Origin: MADRE3 sp963718195
GTDB lineage: Bacteria > Desulfobacterota > Desulfobulbia > Desulfobulbales > Desulfocapsaceae
Assembly: GCA_963718195.1 (NCBI GenBank)
Contig: CAVQYQ010000005.1
Span: 558,001-622,000 of the forward strand
Length of the DNA stretch: 64,000 nt
Direction of reading: 5' to 3'
In this document: one piece after another, positions 27,073-36,730 of the stretch
Position numbering within the stretch: position 1 is the stretch's first letter
How the letters are laid out: every line of letters begins with the position of its first letter
The notes under the pieces: model-generated
What the model was told of the DNA's origin: nothing
Database searches by the model: none
What the model saw: only the letters and a program-made list of their open reading frames with translations
Position numbers and translations under genes: made by a program

Positions 27073-27582
27073 ATGGCCGAAAAATCTCCAAAGACATCGG
27101 ATGCTTCTGAAAGCGGAGGCTCCAAGAAAAAACTGTTTATAATTATTAGTGTTGCCGTCATAGTTCTCTTAATTGGGGCAGGGATAGCCGGGTATTTTTT
27201 CTTCATGAAGGAGCCACCTCCCGAGGACAAAGATCCGGGAACGGAGGTTCCCGTACCGGAAATCAACACTCAGGCAGAAATCGGTCCAATGGTTAACATC
27301 GAGGAGTTCATTGTTAATATCATCAGTGATGAAAACAATCATTATGTCAAGGCATCATTAACCATTGAGCTCACCAGTGAGCCGGCAAAGGAAGAACTTG
27401 AAAAAAGAATGCCTCAGATTCGAGATGCCATTTTGCTCCTTGTTGGCAACAAAACGTTCGAGGAATTGCAGGACCTCCAGGGGAAAAAACAACTCAAAGC
27501 TGAACTGCTCAGTAAAATTAACGCAATCCTCTATTCCGGAAAGGCAAAATCCATCTATTTTACTGATTTCGTCGTCCAATAA
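27073..27582 (+). CDS. fliL: Flagellar basal body-associated protein FliL
   Basis: 169 residues. N-terminal cytoplasmic Ser/Lys segment, one membrane helix (~21-45), a Pro/Glu linker, and the periplasmic FliL domain with VNIISDENNHYVKASLTIEL and the C-terminal YFTDFVVQ. FliL rings surround and support stators. It sits between motB and fliM in the common order. Confidence 0.95.
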   Translation: MAEKSPKTSDASESGGSKKKLFIIISVAVIVLLIGAGIAGYFFFMKEPPPEDKDPGTEVPVPEINTQAEIGPMVNIEEFIVNIISDENNHYVKASLTIELTSEPAKEELEKRMPQIRDAILLLVGNKTFEELQDLQGKKQLKAELLSKINAILYSGKAKSIYFTDFVVQ

Positions 27583-27597
27583 CCGCCCTATTGAAAA

Positions 27598-28593
27598 GTG
27601 GACACCGTGGAACCAATTCTCACAAAACAGGAAATTGACGACCTCCTCAGCGCCATTAAGCAGGGTCGTGTCTCAACGGAGCCTGAAAAATCGGGAAAAA
27701 CCCCTGTTCAACAGATTGAATACTCTGAGCTGGATCTTTTTCAGGTATCTAATCAACGAGGCGACAATATCAGGATTCCAAATTTTGATATTATCCTTGA
27801 TGCTTTCTGTCAGAATTTTTCAATATCATTATCAAACCAACTCCAACGGACATTTTCCATAATCAGAACCGAACTTGAATCCATGCCCTTCCAGGAATAT
27901 CTCCTGTCAAAGGAAAACCCCGGCTCAATAGGAGTGCTTGACCTGTCGCCGCTCAAACATGGCGCCCTTATCCAGTTTGATCCGTCTTTATCCTTCTCAA
28001 CCATTGAGATCATGCTCGGAGCATCAAATGATCTGGATTTGTTAAAACTTGACCGTACACTCACCAAAATTGAACTGAATGTGCTTAAAACCCTGATGAA
28101 AAGAGCCTGTGACGATCTGGATCGGGCCTTTCGACCAATCACCAGACTGGATTCCACCCTGATAAAAGTTGAGAACAACCCGAGACTCGTTTCAATTACC
28201 AATCCAAAATCAGAGGTTATTATTGGAAGATTCGATGTAACGGTTGGAGAACAGCACGGTGTGATGGAACTTGTATTTCCCCTGGCGACACTTGATCCTT
28301 TTCGGGAAGAGTTCAGAGACCTGTTGAGCGTCAGTTCCCTTAAGCATGGCGGTTGGACTGATATCTTAATCGAGGAGCTAAAGGATATGTCAACCACCGT
28401 TATCGCTCAATCAGGGGTGGTTGATCTTTCGGTTGGGCATGTTCTTGGTTTGAAAAAAGGCGATATTATTTCAGTTGACTATGATCTCAACTCATCGCTC
28501 AAGGTTCTCGTCGAAGAAAAATTAAAATTTTTAGCGCAGCCTGGTGTGCATAGAGGCAAAAAAGCAATTAGCCTGACAACAATTTGCAAGTAA
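27598..28593 (+). CDS. fliM: Flagellar motor switch protein FliM
   Basis: 331 residues. Rotor C-ring protein that binds CheY-P and FliG. N-terminal CheY-binding-type motif (ILTKQEIDDLLSAI), then the CheC-like middle domain (QRGDNIRIPNFDIILDAF, DLSPLKHGALIQFD) and a SpoA domain at the end (VLGLKKGDIISVDY). The start is either GTG 27598 or GTG 27607; the second begins MEPILTKQE, closer to typical FliM starts. Neither has a strong Shine-Dalgarno. Confidence 0.95.
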   Translation: MDTVEPILTKQEIDDLLSAIKQGRVSTEPEKSGKTPVQQIEYSELDLFQVSNQRGDNIRIPNFDIILDAFCQNFSISLSNQLQRTFSIIRTELESMPFQEYLLSKENPGSIGVLDLSPLKHGALIQFDPSLSFSTIEIMLGASNDLDLLKLDRTLTKIELNVLKTLMKRACDDLDRAFRPITRLDSTLIKVENNPRLVSITNPKSEVIIGRFDVTVGEQHGVMELVFPLATLDPFREEFRDLLSVSSLKHGGWTDILIEELKDMSTTVIAQSGVVDLSVGHVLGLKKGDIISVDYDLNSSLKVLVEEKLKFLAQPGVHRGKKAISLTTICK

Positions 28594-28610
28594 AACGATA
28601 AGGAGTAATC

Positions 28611-29000
28611 ATGGCGTCTAACAACAATATCGAGTCTGGATCCCGCCCCGATCCAAAAGAACTGAAAGAACTACTCGAAGAGAACGACACAACGTCTTTT
28701 ACCAGTCAGGCAGACTCAAAACATGTAGAGACGGACAATGCTCGCGGACTCGATTTCCTCTATGACGTTCCTCTGCAGGTCTCCGTAGAAGTCGGAAGAA
28801 GCAAAATTCTACTGCGCGATCTTTTAAAGATGGGTGAAGGATATGTCATTGAGTTGGACAAACTTGCCGGTGATCCGCTGGATCTCTATGTCAACTCCCG
28901 TCTCATAGCACGCGGTGAGGCTGTCATGGTTGGTGATAGGTTTGGTATCAGGCTGACTGATGTTGTCAGTACCAGTGACCGTATAGAAAAACTGGGCTAA
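28611..29000 (+). CDS. fliN: Flagellar motor switch protein FliN
   Basis: 129 residues: a ~45-residue variable N-terminus and a C-terminal SpoA/FliN domain (DVPLQVSVEVGRSKILLRDLL, then GEAVMVGDRFGIRLTDVV). FliN forms the bottom of the C-ring together with FliM. AGGAG lies a proper distance upstream of the ATG. It is followed by fliO after 9 bp. Confidence 0.96.
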   Translation: MASNNNIESGSRPDPKELKELLEENDTTSFTSQADSKHVETDNARGLDFLYDVPLQVSVEVGRSKILLRDLLKMGEGYVIELDKLAGDPLDLYVNSRLIARGEAVMVGDRFGIRLTDVVSTSDRIEKLG

Positions 29001-29009
29001 GAATTTTTT

Positions 29010-29420
29010 ATGAAAAAAAAAAGTTATACAATTCTTGCCGCCGCATTTTCAATCGGGTTACTTGAGTCTTTTAACCCATCCTTCGTCTTATCTGCTGAAA
29101 GTTTTAGCATGATTAACTCGTCGCTGAAAATGATCTGGGGTCTGCTCGTCGTACTCGGCATTCTCCTGATCATTTATGGCTTGGTCAAAAAGCGGGTAAC
29201 CCTGCTCCAGGGTGGTGGCAAAGGGATAATCAAGGTGATCGAGAGCCGGCACCTGATGCCGAAGAAATCACTCTTTCTCATCGAGGTACGGGGCAGGGAG
29301 TACCTTGTAGGAAGCGGAGGAGATTCAATCAACCTTATCGCCGCCATTTCTGATGGAGAGCAAAACCAGTCAGACTTTGATTCGATTCTCAAAGCTACCG
29401 AGCCGGGCCATCCAGCATGA
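29010..29420 (+). CDS. fliO: Flagellar export protein FliO
   Basis: 136 residues: signal-like N-terminus, one clear membrane helix (~38-58, MIWGLLVVLGILLIIYGL), then a cytoplasmic FliO domain containing IKVIESRHLMPKKSLFLIEVRGREYLVG. FliO helps assemble the FliP ring. Position between fliN and fliP supports the call. Its stop overlaps the fliP start by 4 bp (ATGA). Confidence 0.93.
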   Translation: MKKKSYTILAAAFSIGLLESFNPSFVLSAESFSMINSSLKMIWGLLVVLGILLIIYGLVKKRVTLLQGGGKGIIKVIESRHLMPKKSLFLIEVRGREYLVGSGGDSINLIAAISDGEQNQSDFDSILKATEPGHPA

Positions 29421-30172
29421 CATCTTCACGAAACATTCAATTTACCCTTGTTCTACTCTTGGCGATCATTCTGATTCCCTCACTCGTTTTCGGAGTCACC
29501 GTCCCAACCGTTTCATTTGGAATAGAGGAAGCTGAATCCCCGCAACAGGTTTCAACCGCATTGCAGATCCTCTTCCTGCTTACGATACTGTCGATTGCTC
29601 CGGCGATTCTTTTAATGACCACATGTTTCACCAGAATCGTTATTGTTCTTGGTTTTGTCAGGCAGGCAATGGGGACGCAGAACATGCCCCCGACCCAGGT
29701 TCTGGTCGGTCTCTCCCTGTTTCTGTCATTTTTCATCATGTCTCCAGTCATCAGCGATATTAACGATAACGCACTTCAGCCATACCTCGGGGAACAGATT
29801 TCCCAGGACCAGGCTCTTGACAAGGCTCTGGATCCCATGAGAAATTTCATGTTCAACCAGGTTGGCGAAGAAGAACTCGCTCTGCTATCAGACATTACAC
29901 TGGATGAAGAACCGTTCAGCCAGGAGGACATTCCAACCCTGACGCTTATCCCTGCTTTCATGCTTTCAGAGATGAAGAAGGCGTTCCAGATGGGATTTAT
30001 GATCTATGTCCCCTTCCTGGTCATTGATATGATTGTTGCCTCTATTTTAATGTCAATGGGAATGATGATGCTTCCTCCCGTTATTATCTCCATGCCGTTC
30101 AAATTGCTTCTTTTTGTTCTGGTCGATGGCTGGGGGCTGGTCGTCGGCTCACTGATTAAAAGCTTTTCTTGA
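29417..30172 (+). CDS. fliP: Flagellar type III export gate protein FliP
   Basis: 251 residues: cleavable-type signal peptide (~1-25) and four membrane helices. Family signatures: TCFTRIVIVLGFVRQAMGTQNMPP, PAFMLSEMKKAFQMGF, and the C-terminal GWGLVVGSLI. FliP forms the pentameric core of the export gate with FliQ and FliR. Overlaps fliO. Confidence 0.97.
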   Translation: MTSSRNIQFTLVLLLAIILIPSLVFGVTVPTVSFGIEEAESPQQVSTALQILFLLTILSIAPAILLMTTCFTRIVIVLGFVRQAMGTQNMPPTQVLVGLSLFLSFFIMSPVISDINDNALQPYLGEQISQDQALDKALDPMRNFMFNQVGEEELALLSDITLDEEPFSQEDIPTLTLIPAFMLSEMKKAFQMGFMIYVPFLVIDMIVASILMSMGMMMLPPVIISMPFKLLLFVLVDGWGLVVGSLIKSFS

Positions 30173-30194
30173 AACGTTTTCCCGGAGAAGGCCC

Positions 30195-30458
30195 ATGACA
30201 CCTGATATGGCTATAGATATCTGTCGAAAAGCAGTCCAGACGGTACTTCTTGGTGCAGCTCCCATGTTGCTTGCCGGTCTCATTGTCGGGCTTCTCATTT
30301 CCATTTTTCAGGCCGCCACCCAGATAAACGAACAAACGATGACCTTTGTTCCGAAGATCGTTGCGGTTTTTGTGACCCTGCTCATTTTTGCTCCCTGGAT
30401 TATCAAATTGCTGACCATATTTACAACCGGCATTTTTGAAGCCCTGGCAACCATCTGA
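30195..30458 (+). CDS. fliQ: Flagellar export gate protein FliQ
   Basis: 87 residues with two membrane helices (~15-38 and ~50-75) and the conserved QAATQINEQTMTFVPKI between them. FliQ packs around the FliP-FliR core. GGAGAAGG precedes the ATG. fliR follows after 4 bp. Confidence 0.97.
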   Translation: MTPDMAIDICRKAVQTVLLGAAPMLLAGLIVGLLISIFQAATQINEQTMTFVPKIVAVFVTLLIFAPWIIKLLTIFTTGIFEALATI

Positions 30459-30462
30459 GCAA

Positions 30463-31245
30463 ATGGATATCCAACTCGTTCCCCTTGACCAGTTCCAGGC
30501 CTTTCTGATCAGCACAGCACGAGTTGCAGGTTTCATAGGTGCCATGCCGGTCTTTTCAGGACCCCAGGCCCCCAACCAGGTGAAAGTTGCACTGGTTTTT
30601 TGCTGCTCACTGGTACTCTTCCCGCTGATGCAAGGATATATTCCGGAAATTGAATTTTCCACTTCTACTTTTATCATATTCATGGTGGGAGAAGTTCTCA
30701 TTGGGGTTATTGTCGGCCTCACCGCCCGACTCATTTTTACCGCTGTTGAATTTGGTGGCACAATTATCGGTTTCCAGATGGGATTTGCCGCAGCGAATGT
30801 GTTTGATCCCCAAAATCAGCGACAGGTATCCCTCATCTCGCAATTTCAAAATGTGTTTGCCATATTTATTTTCCTTGCCATAGGGGGGCACTTCATATTC
30901 CTCAAGGCCGCCGTAGAGTCATACAAGATATTGCCGCCTGGTGGAATTGATTTTTCAGGGGATGCCATTCCATACCTGATGGAACTTGCCTCCCAAATGT
31001 TCACCCTTGGTATTCAGTTCAGTGCACCGGTCCTTGCGGTACTGCTCCTTTCCGGTCTCATCCTCGGTATCCTGGCCAGAACCTTTCCACAGGGGAACGT
31101 ATTCCTTCTCTCATTTCCACTCAATATTGGTATTTCATTCACTGTCATAGGTTTGACACTAAATCTGGTTTTCATCACCCTTAGTCGAGAATTTGACGAT
31201 CTCCCAAACCGTATTTTTACCCTTCTCTCCTTTCTCCTCCCTTAA
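30463..31245 (+). CDS. fliR: Flagellar export gate protein FliR
   Basis: 260 residues, six or so membrane helices. Family motifs: RVAGFIGAMPVFSG near the N-terminus, GEVLIGVIVGL, and VFDPQNQRQVSLISQF. I chose ATG 30463 (MDIQLVPLDQF) because the upstream start at 30436 would overlap fliQ and adds unconserved residues. FliR completes the core complex. Followed by a 110-bp gap holding a sigma-54 site before flhB. Confidence 0.95.
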   Translation: MDIQLVPLDQFQAFLISTARVAGFIGAMPVFSGPQAPNQVKVALVFCCSLVLFPLMQGYIPEIEFSTSTFIIFMVGEVLIGVIVGLTARLIFTAVEFGGTIIGFQMGFAAANVFDPQNQRQVSLISQFQNVFAIFIFLAIGGHFIFLKAAVESYKILPPGGIDFSGDAIPYLMELASQMFTLGIQFSAPVLAVLLLSGLILGILARTFPQGNVFLLSFPLNIGISFTVIGLTLNLVFITLSREFDDLPNRIFTLLSFLLP

Positions 31246-31286
31246 TTTCAGGGGAAAATTCTCTCTTTTTCACGAAACATCATTAC

Positions 31287-31302
31287 TGGTCTGTTTTTTG
31301 CT
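31287..31302 (+). promoter_or_regulatory. Sigma-54 promoter of the flhB-flhA-flhF-flhG-fliA operon
   Basis: TGGTCTGTTTTTTGCT: GG and GC ten bases apart with TTGC at -12; positions -20 to -18 differ from consensus. The expected start is ~43 bp before the flhB ATG. It may let this block be transcribed separately from fliR. Confidence 0.55.
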
Positions 31303-31355
31303 CAACAGGAGATATTGAAGCTTAATAGAGCGATATATAATCGGGAAAAGAGCGA

Positions 31356-32423
31356 ATGGCTGAAGAAAGCACAACTGGCGGCGAACGTACTGAAGCCCCG
31401 TCGGCGAAAAGAAGACAAGACTTTAGAAATAAGGGACAGGTCGCCCAATCAAAAGAAGTGCATACAGCTGCCCTGTTTACTGTCTCTCTGGCATTCTGGC
31501 TTCTTTATTTACCGCGGTTCATGCGCGGTTTAACCGATTTCATCGCTGCCATCTGGCAGTCGAGTTGTCAATTTATTATAACCCCAGCCTCTATTATCAA
31601 ACTTGCCGCATTTATCCTAAAAGACCTTTCACTGCTGATATTCCCCTTGTTTCTCACGGTACTTGTAATTGGATTTCTGTCCAGTTTTCTGCAATTTGGC
31701 TGGCTTCTTACCGGGAAGCCACTTGTACCTGATTTCAGCAAGTTAAACCCGATTAAAGGGATGGGGCGATTATTTTCAAAGCGCTCGCTGGTTGAGTTGG
31801 TTAAATCCCTGTCCAAAGTATTGCTGATTGCCTGGATCGCCTACTCCACTGTCATTAACAACCTACCTGAGGCGCTGCTGCTCATTGACACGACGGCTAT
31901 TACCACCCTGGTGTTTATGGGTAAAACAGCAGCCCTGATCCTTGCCAAGGTCTGCGGATTACTCATTTTTATTGCCTTTCTCGATTTTCTGTTTGTCCGT
32001 TGGGAAATGGAGCAGAAAATGAAGATGACAAAACAGGAATTGAAAGAAGAACACAAAGAGTCTGAGGGAGATCCGTTGATTAAATCGCAGATTCGGGCAA
32101 TTCAGCAGGATATGGCTCGAAAGCGCATGATGGCCGAGGTTCCGGAGGCCGATGTCGTCATCACCAACCCGACTCATTTTTCTGTTGCGGTCAAATATGA
32201 CAGCAATGACATGGATGCGCCGACTGTTATAGCTAAAGGTGCTGATCTTATTGCTCTGAAAATTCGTGAAATTGCCAAAGATAACAATGTACCCATTATC
32301 GAGAACCCGCCAGTGGCCCGGTTATTGCATAAACTCGAGGTGGGTACAACAATTCCTGAGTCATTATTCAAAGCGGTTGCAGAGATACTTGCCCACGTCT
32401 ACTCACTGAAAGGAAACAAATAA
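31356..32423 (+). CDS. flhB: Flagellar export switch protein FlhB
   Basis: 355 residues: four N-terminal membrane helices (to ~210) and the cytoplasmic specificity switch, with the autocleavage site NPTH at 271-274. The C-terminal ends with ENPPVARLLHKLEVG and IAEILAHVY-like sequence. Cleavage lets FliK switch export from hook to filament. Start ATG gives MAEESTTGGERTEAPSAKRR, typical of FlhB. Confidence 0.97.
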   Translation: MAEESTTGGERTEAPSAKRRQDFRNKGQVAQSKEVHTAALFTVSLAFWLLYLPRFMRGLTDFIAAIWQSSCQFIITPASIIKLAAFILKDLSLLIFPLFLTVLVIGFLSSFLQFGWLLTGKPLVPDFSKLNPIKGMGRLFSKRSLVELVKSLSKVLLIAWIAYSTVINNLPEALLLIDTTAITTLVFMGKTAALILAKVCGLLIFIAFLDFLFVRWEMEQKMKMTKQELKEEHKESEGDPLIKSQIRAIQQDMARKRMMAEVPEADVVITNPTHFSVAVKYDSNDMDAPTVIAKGADLIALKIREIAKDNNVPIIENPPVARLLHKLEVGTTIPESLFKAVAEILAHVYSLKGNK

Positions 32424-32425
32424 TA

Positions 32426-34522
32426 ATGGAAGCAGTTGACGTTCGTAACATAATTACCAGACTCAACTGGCGAGCGCTGTCCAAGAGAAGTGATGTGATC
32501 GCCTCACTTGGCCTCGTTGGTATTTTGATGATCATGATCATACCGCTGCCATCGATCATGCTCGACCTGTTTCTTTCCATGAACATTACACTGGCACTGC
32601 TGATCCTGGTCATCAGTCTTTATACTGTTAAAGCGATTGAATTCTCCATTTTTCCATCAATATTGCTGACGACAACCCTCTTCCGTCTATCACTTAATGT
32701 TGCTTCTACCCGGCTCATCCTGATCAATGGTGATCAGGGACCGGACGCAGCCGGCTCTGTCATCCAGTCCTTCGGCCAGTTTGTGGTTGGCGGAAACTAT
32801 GTGGTTGGAATCGTCATCTTTGTTATTCTGGTGCTGATTAATTTTCTTGTCATTGTCAAAGGTGCGGGACGTGTTGCAGAGGTTGCGGCACGTTTCACCC
32901 TTGACGGTATGCCCGGGAAGCAGATGGCAATTGATGCCGACCTCAACGCTGGCTTAATAGACGAACATGAGGCGAGAAGAAGACGTACAGAGATCGCAGA
33001 TGAAGCCGCCTTTCACGGAGCCATGGATGGTGCTTCAAAATTCGTCAAAGGAGATGCGATCGCCGCTATTATCATCACCCTCATCAACATTGGTGCTGGT
33101 TTTATCATAGGCGTTCTGCAGAAAGGAATGCCAATCGCCGAAGCAGCACAGACCTATACCATTCTCACGGTTGGTGATGGACTTGTCGGACAGATACCTG
33201 CCCTTATCATCTCCACTTCAGCAGGTCTACTGGTCACCAGGTCAACAGGCGAAAAAGATTTTGGCACTGACCTCAAAGCCCAGTTCACCATCCACTCCAT
33301 CGCTATCTGGGTTGTTTCTCTCATCCTGCTGATCTTCGCGCTGATCCCAGGACTTCCGTTTCTGCCGTTCCTCACCCTCTCCATCTCCCTTGCGCTATTG
33401 GGATACTATCTTGATCGTGAAAAACGGATTGCTCGGGCTGATGAGGACGTGGTACCCGAGGAAGCTCCTGTCAGGCATGAAGAAAACTATCAGGATATGC
33501 TCAATATTGACCTGCTTGAGCTTGAAGTGGGCTATGGCCTCATACCACTCGTCGACTCTGCCCAGGATGGTGAGCTGCTTGCCCGTATACAGTCAATCAG
33601 AAAACAGTTTGCCCTGAACAATGGTTTCATCGTTCCTCCAATCCATATTAAAGATAACCTTCAGCTAAACCCCAATCAGTATACCCTTGCCCTCAAAGGG
33701 GTGTCGGTAGCGGAAACTGAAATCATGCCGGGTCACTTCATGGCCATGGACCCTGGGATTGCGACAGAAGCCATAAAGGGGATCCCGACAAAAGAACCGG
33801 CTTTTGGCCTTGACGCATTGTGGATTACAGAAGACAAGAAAGAGCGGGCTCAGATGGCTGGGTATACCGTTGTAGATTGTACAACCGTGATCGCCACCCA
33901 TATCAGTGAAATTATCAAACAGCACGCCCATGAAATGATCGGTCGTCAGGAAGTCCAGGACCTACTCGATAACCTCGCCAAGACCTACCCGAAACTTGTC
34001 GAAGAGATTGTCCCGACGATTGTTTCACTGGGAACCATCATGCGGGTACTCCAGAACCTGCTCCGTGAGGGAATTTCCATACGTGATCTCAGGACTATTC
34101 TTGAGACCGTGGCGGATTGGGCCCAGGCAACGCAAGACCCTGAAATTTTGACTGAGTACGTCAGGCATTCACTCTCCCGGACGATCAGTTCCGATCTCGC
34201 ACAAGACCAAACGATACCACTGATAACACTTTCCAAATCTGTTGAAGACTCAATTCTCAATGCGATACAGCACAAGGAAACAGGAAGCTACCTGGCTATT
34301 GATCCGCAGGTTGCACAAAAAATACTCGACGCCATAGGTCAATCCGTATCATTATTTCAAGGAGGTCAAAAACCTGTCCTCCTCGCCGCACCACAGATTC
34401 GTCCTCACGTGAGGAAATTAACGGAGAGATATTATCCGGGTCTTATTGTGATATCTCATAATGAAGTATTACCGACCTTCAAAGTTAAGTCTTTAGGAAC
34501 AGTGACGATCGATGCAAGTTAA
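32426..34522 (+). CDS. flhA: Flagellar export gate protein FlhA
   Basis: 698 residues: about eight N-terminal membrane helices (~20-330), with the highly conserved FHIPEP loop region containing GAGRVAEVAARFTLDGMPGK and the DADLNAG segment, then a large cytoplasmic domain that docks chaperones and late substrates (~360-698). Starts 2 bp after flhB and overlaps flhF by 11 bp. Confidence 0.98.
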   Translation: MEAVDVRNIITRLNWRALSKRSDVIASLGLVGILMIMIIPLPSIMLDLFLSMNITLALLILVISLYTVKAIEFSIFPSILLTTTLFRLSLNVASTRLILINGDQGPDAAGSVIQSFGQFVVGGNYVVGIVIFVILVLINFLVIVKGAGRVAEVAARFTLDGMPGKQMAIDADLNAGLIDEHEARRRRTEIADEAAFHGAMDGASKFVKGDAIAAIIITLINIGAGFIIGVLQKGMPIAEAAQTYTILTVGDGLVGQIPALIISTSAGLLVTRSTGEKDFGTDLKAQFTIHSIAIWVVSLILLIFALIPGLPFLPFLTLSISLALLGYYLDREKRIARADEDVVPEEAPVRHEENYQDMLNIDLLELEVGYGLIPLVDSAQDGELLARIQSIRKQFALNNGFIVPPIHIKDNLQLNPNQYTLALKGVSVAETEIMPGHFMAMDPGIATEAIKGIPTKEPAFGLDALWITEDKKERAQMAGYTVVDCTTVIATHISEIIKQHAHEMIGRQEVQDLLDNLAKTYPKLVEEIVPTIVSLGTIMRVLQNLLREGISIRDLRTILETVADWAQATQDPEILTEYVRHSLSRTISSDLAQDQTIPLITLSKSVEDSILNAIQHKETGSYLAIDPQVAQKILDAIGQSVSLFQGGQKPVLLAAPQIRPHVRKLTERYYPGLIVISHNEVLPTFKVKSLGTVTIDAS

Positions 34523-35831
34523 AGTATTTGAATCGCCGGATATGGCGACTGGGTTGAGGATGGTTCGCAATGAGCTTGGTGCAGATGCACTTATTTTATC
34601 AACACGCTCCATCCGAAATTCAAAACTCGGTTTACTTGGAAAATCTATGCTGGAAATCACCGCTGCAATAGATGAAACACCACCATCGTCCAGAAGCAAC
34701 AGTGACATGTGGGGGGTTACCAACGCCAAACAGGTATCCACAACCCCTTTTTATCGAAAGAAAAAGGCAGCCAGTGTAACGAGCAGAGCATCAGATAATC
34801 TTTTTTCTCTTGTTCCTTCCAGCACACCTTTGCAAGCAGAGACTTCCCAGGACGTGGTAACCAACAAATCCCGGGAAAGTGCCAGCTCGGATATCAACGG
34901 TGAGCTTGACGAACTTAAATCGATGATCCGGTCACTTTCAGATGAGGTGTCACGCCTCAAACCAATAGCGAAAGCGTCAATACCAACCCAAGCCACAAGA
35001 GTCGATATCAGCACTACCGTTAAAAAGCCCACCCGGACTGAGAATACCCTGGTAAATATGCTCGAAAGCTATGGCATTTCACCTGAAACCGCCCAAATTG
35101 TCGCCGATCTCGCAGCAGACGCCCTTTCTGAAGAGGACCTGGCGAATCAAGAACAGCTCGTAGCCTTTTTCCAGGAAATTATCGCAGGATTTATCCAGGT
35201 CTCCCCACTTGACTTTACCGAGAACCAACCCCAGAAGAGGATCGCCTTTGTCGGCCCCACCGGTGTTGGCAAGACCACAACCCTTGCCAAACTTGCAGCT
35301 CTGTGCATCGGTAAATTTCGCCAGACTGTTGCTCTTATAACAATTGACACCTACAGGATTGCAGCGGTCGAACAGCTTAAGGTATATGGTGAGATCATGG
35401 GGTTGCCTGTTGATGTGGTCCTGACTCCTCATCAGTTTAAGAAAGCCATTGACAATCATCGGGATAAGGATGTTATCCTTATCGACACCGCCGGTCGCAG
35501 CCCCCGTGATAAAATGAGCATTGAAGAACTCGCAACTTTTTTTGCTGAAGATCTTGGCATAGAAAAACATCTGGTTTTATCTGCCGGAACCCGTGACCTT
35601 GAATTGATCGAGGCCGTGAGCCATTTTCAGAAATTGAATCTTGATAAGACGATTTTTACCAAGATCGATGAATGCACCAATCTTGGTGTCATCCTCAACA
35701 CCCAGCTCAGTAACCCGACTCCGCTCTCCTATATCACCAATGGTCAGCGCGTTCCGGAAGATTTGCTCGAGATTGATCGGGAAACAGTAGCAAAGCTGGT
35801 AATACCGCCCACACAAGGATCCGCCTCATGA
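34512..35831 (+). CDS. flhF: Flagellar placement GTPase FlhF (SRP family)
   Basis: 439 residues: B domain at the N-terminus (KVFESPDMATGLRMVRNELG), a variable middle, then the SRP-type NG GTPase with P-loop GPTGVGKTTT near 248-257, DTYRIAAVEQL, DTAGRSPRD and TKIDE. FlhF marks where the flagellum is built, often polar. It overlaps flhA and, by 4 bp, flhG, suggesting coupled translation. Confidence 0.97.
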   Translation: MQVKVFESPDMATGLRMVRNELGADALILSTRSIRNSKLGLLGKSMLEITAAIDETPPSSRSNSDMWGVTNAKQVSTTPFYRKKKAASVTSRASDNLFSLVPSSTPLQAETSQDVVTNKSRESASSDINGELDELKSMIRSLSDEVSRLKPIAKASIPTQATRVDISTTVKKPTRTENTLVNMLESYGISPETAQIVADLAADALSEEDLANQEQLVAFFQEIIAGFIQVSPLDFTENQPQKRIAFVGPTGVGKTTTLAKLAALCIGKFRQTVALITIDTYRIAAVEQLKVYGEIMGLPVDVVLTPHQFKKAIDNHRDKDVILIDTAGRSPRDKMSIEELATFFAEDLGIEKHLVLSAGTRDLELIEAVSHFQKLNLDKTIFTKIDECTNLGVILNTQLSNPTPLSYITNGQRVPEDLLEIDRETVAKLVIPPTQGSAS

Positions 35832-36730
35832 CAGAAAACAGCAATCAATCACCTGATCAGGCAGAAACACTGCGATCACTTAACGCAACCATGCCAACCC
35901 AGGAATACAACGAAATAACAAGGGTTTATTCGATTACAAGTGGCAAGGGTGGTGTCGGGAAAACAGCTGTTGTCGCCAATACAGCTGTATCACTGGCAAA
36001 ACTTGGCAAAAAAGTTCTGGTATTAGACGCTGACCTGGGGTTGGCAAATATCGATGTTGTCTTTGGCCTGACTCCTACACATAATCTCAATCATTTTTTC
36101 TCGGGCGAGCGAGGTCTTGAGGATGTAATGGTGGATGGCCCTTATGGAATAAAAATTTTGCCGGCCGGCTCCGGACTTCAGAATTTTATCAGGCTTGATG
36201 CATCCCACAAACTGCGGCTTCTTGAGGGGCTTGATGGCATACCTGCCAGCTTCGACTATGTGTTGATTGACACTGAGGCAGGAATTTCCGAAAACGTCAC
36301 CTATTTCAATACCGCTGCCCAGGAAATCATGATCGTGACGACCCCGGAACCAACGGCTATTACCGATGCCTATGCGTTAATGAAATTATTGTCAGTACAA
36401 TTTCACGAGAAAAACTTTAATCTGCTTGTCAACATGGTTCAAAACGATAACGACGCCCTGGACGTCTATAGAAAGCTCACCATGGTCTCGAGTCGTTATC
36501 TGGATATTTCAATCGATTTTCTTGGCTCTATCCCAGCTGACAAACAGATGAATGAATGTATACGAAAACAAAAAGTCATATCTGATCTCTATCCAGCGTC
36601 CAAGGTAGCCACTGCTTTTTCAAGCCTGGCAGAGAGAATCACCATGGAACAGACAGGAAACGATCCGAAGGGTAATCTTCAATTTTTCTGGAAAAAACTT
36701 CTTCGTTTTGGAGATAAACAGAACAGATGA
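35828..36730 (+). CDS. flhG: Flagellar number regulator FlhG (FleN/YlxH), MinD-like ATPase
   Basis: 300 residues of the ParA/MinD family with deviant Walker A GKGGVGKT (K40-T46), switch region DADLGLANIDVVFG and a nucleotide pocket around IDTEAGISENVT. FlhG limits flagellar number by acting on FlhF and on the sigma-54 activator in relatives. ATGA overlaps with both flhF and fliA show coupled translation. Confidence 0.96.
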   Translation: MTENSNQSPDQAETLRSLNATMPTQEYNEITRVYSITSGKGGVGKTAVVANTAVSLAKLGKKVLVLDADLGLANIDVVFGLTPTHNLNHFFSGERGLEDVMVDGPYGIKILPAGSGLQNFIRLDASHKLRLLEGLDGIPASFDYVLIDTEAGISENVTYFNTAAQEIMIVTTPEPTAITDAYALMKLLSVQFHEKNFNLLVNMVQNDNDALDVYRKLTMVSSRYLDISIDFLGSIPADKQMNECIRKQKVISDLYPASKVATAFSSLAERITMEQTGNDPKGNLQFFWKKLLRFGDKQNR

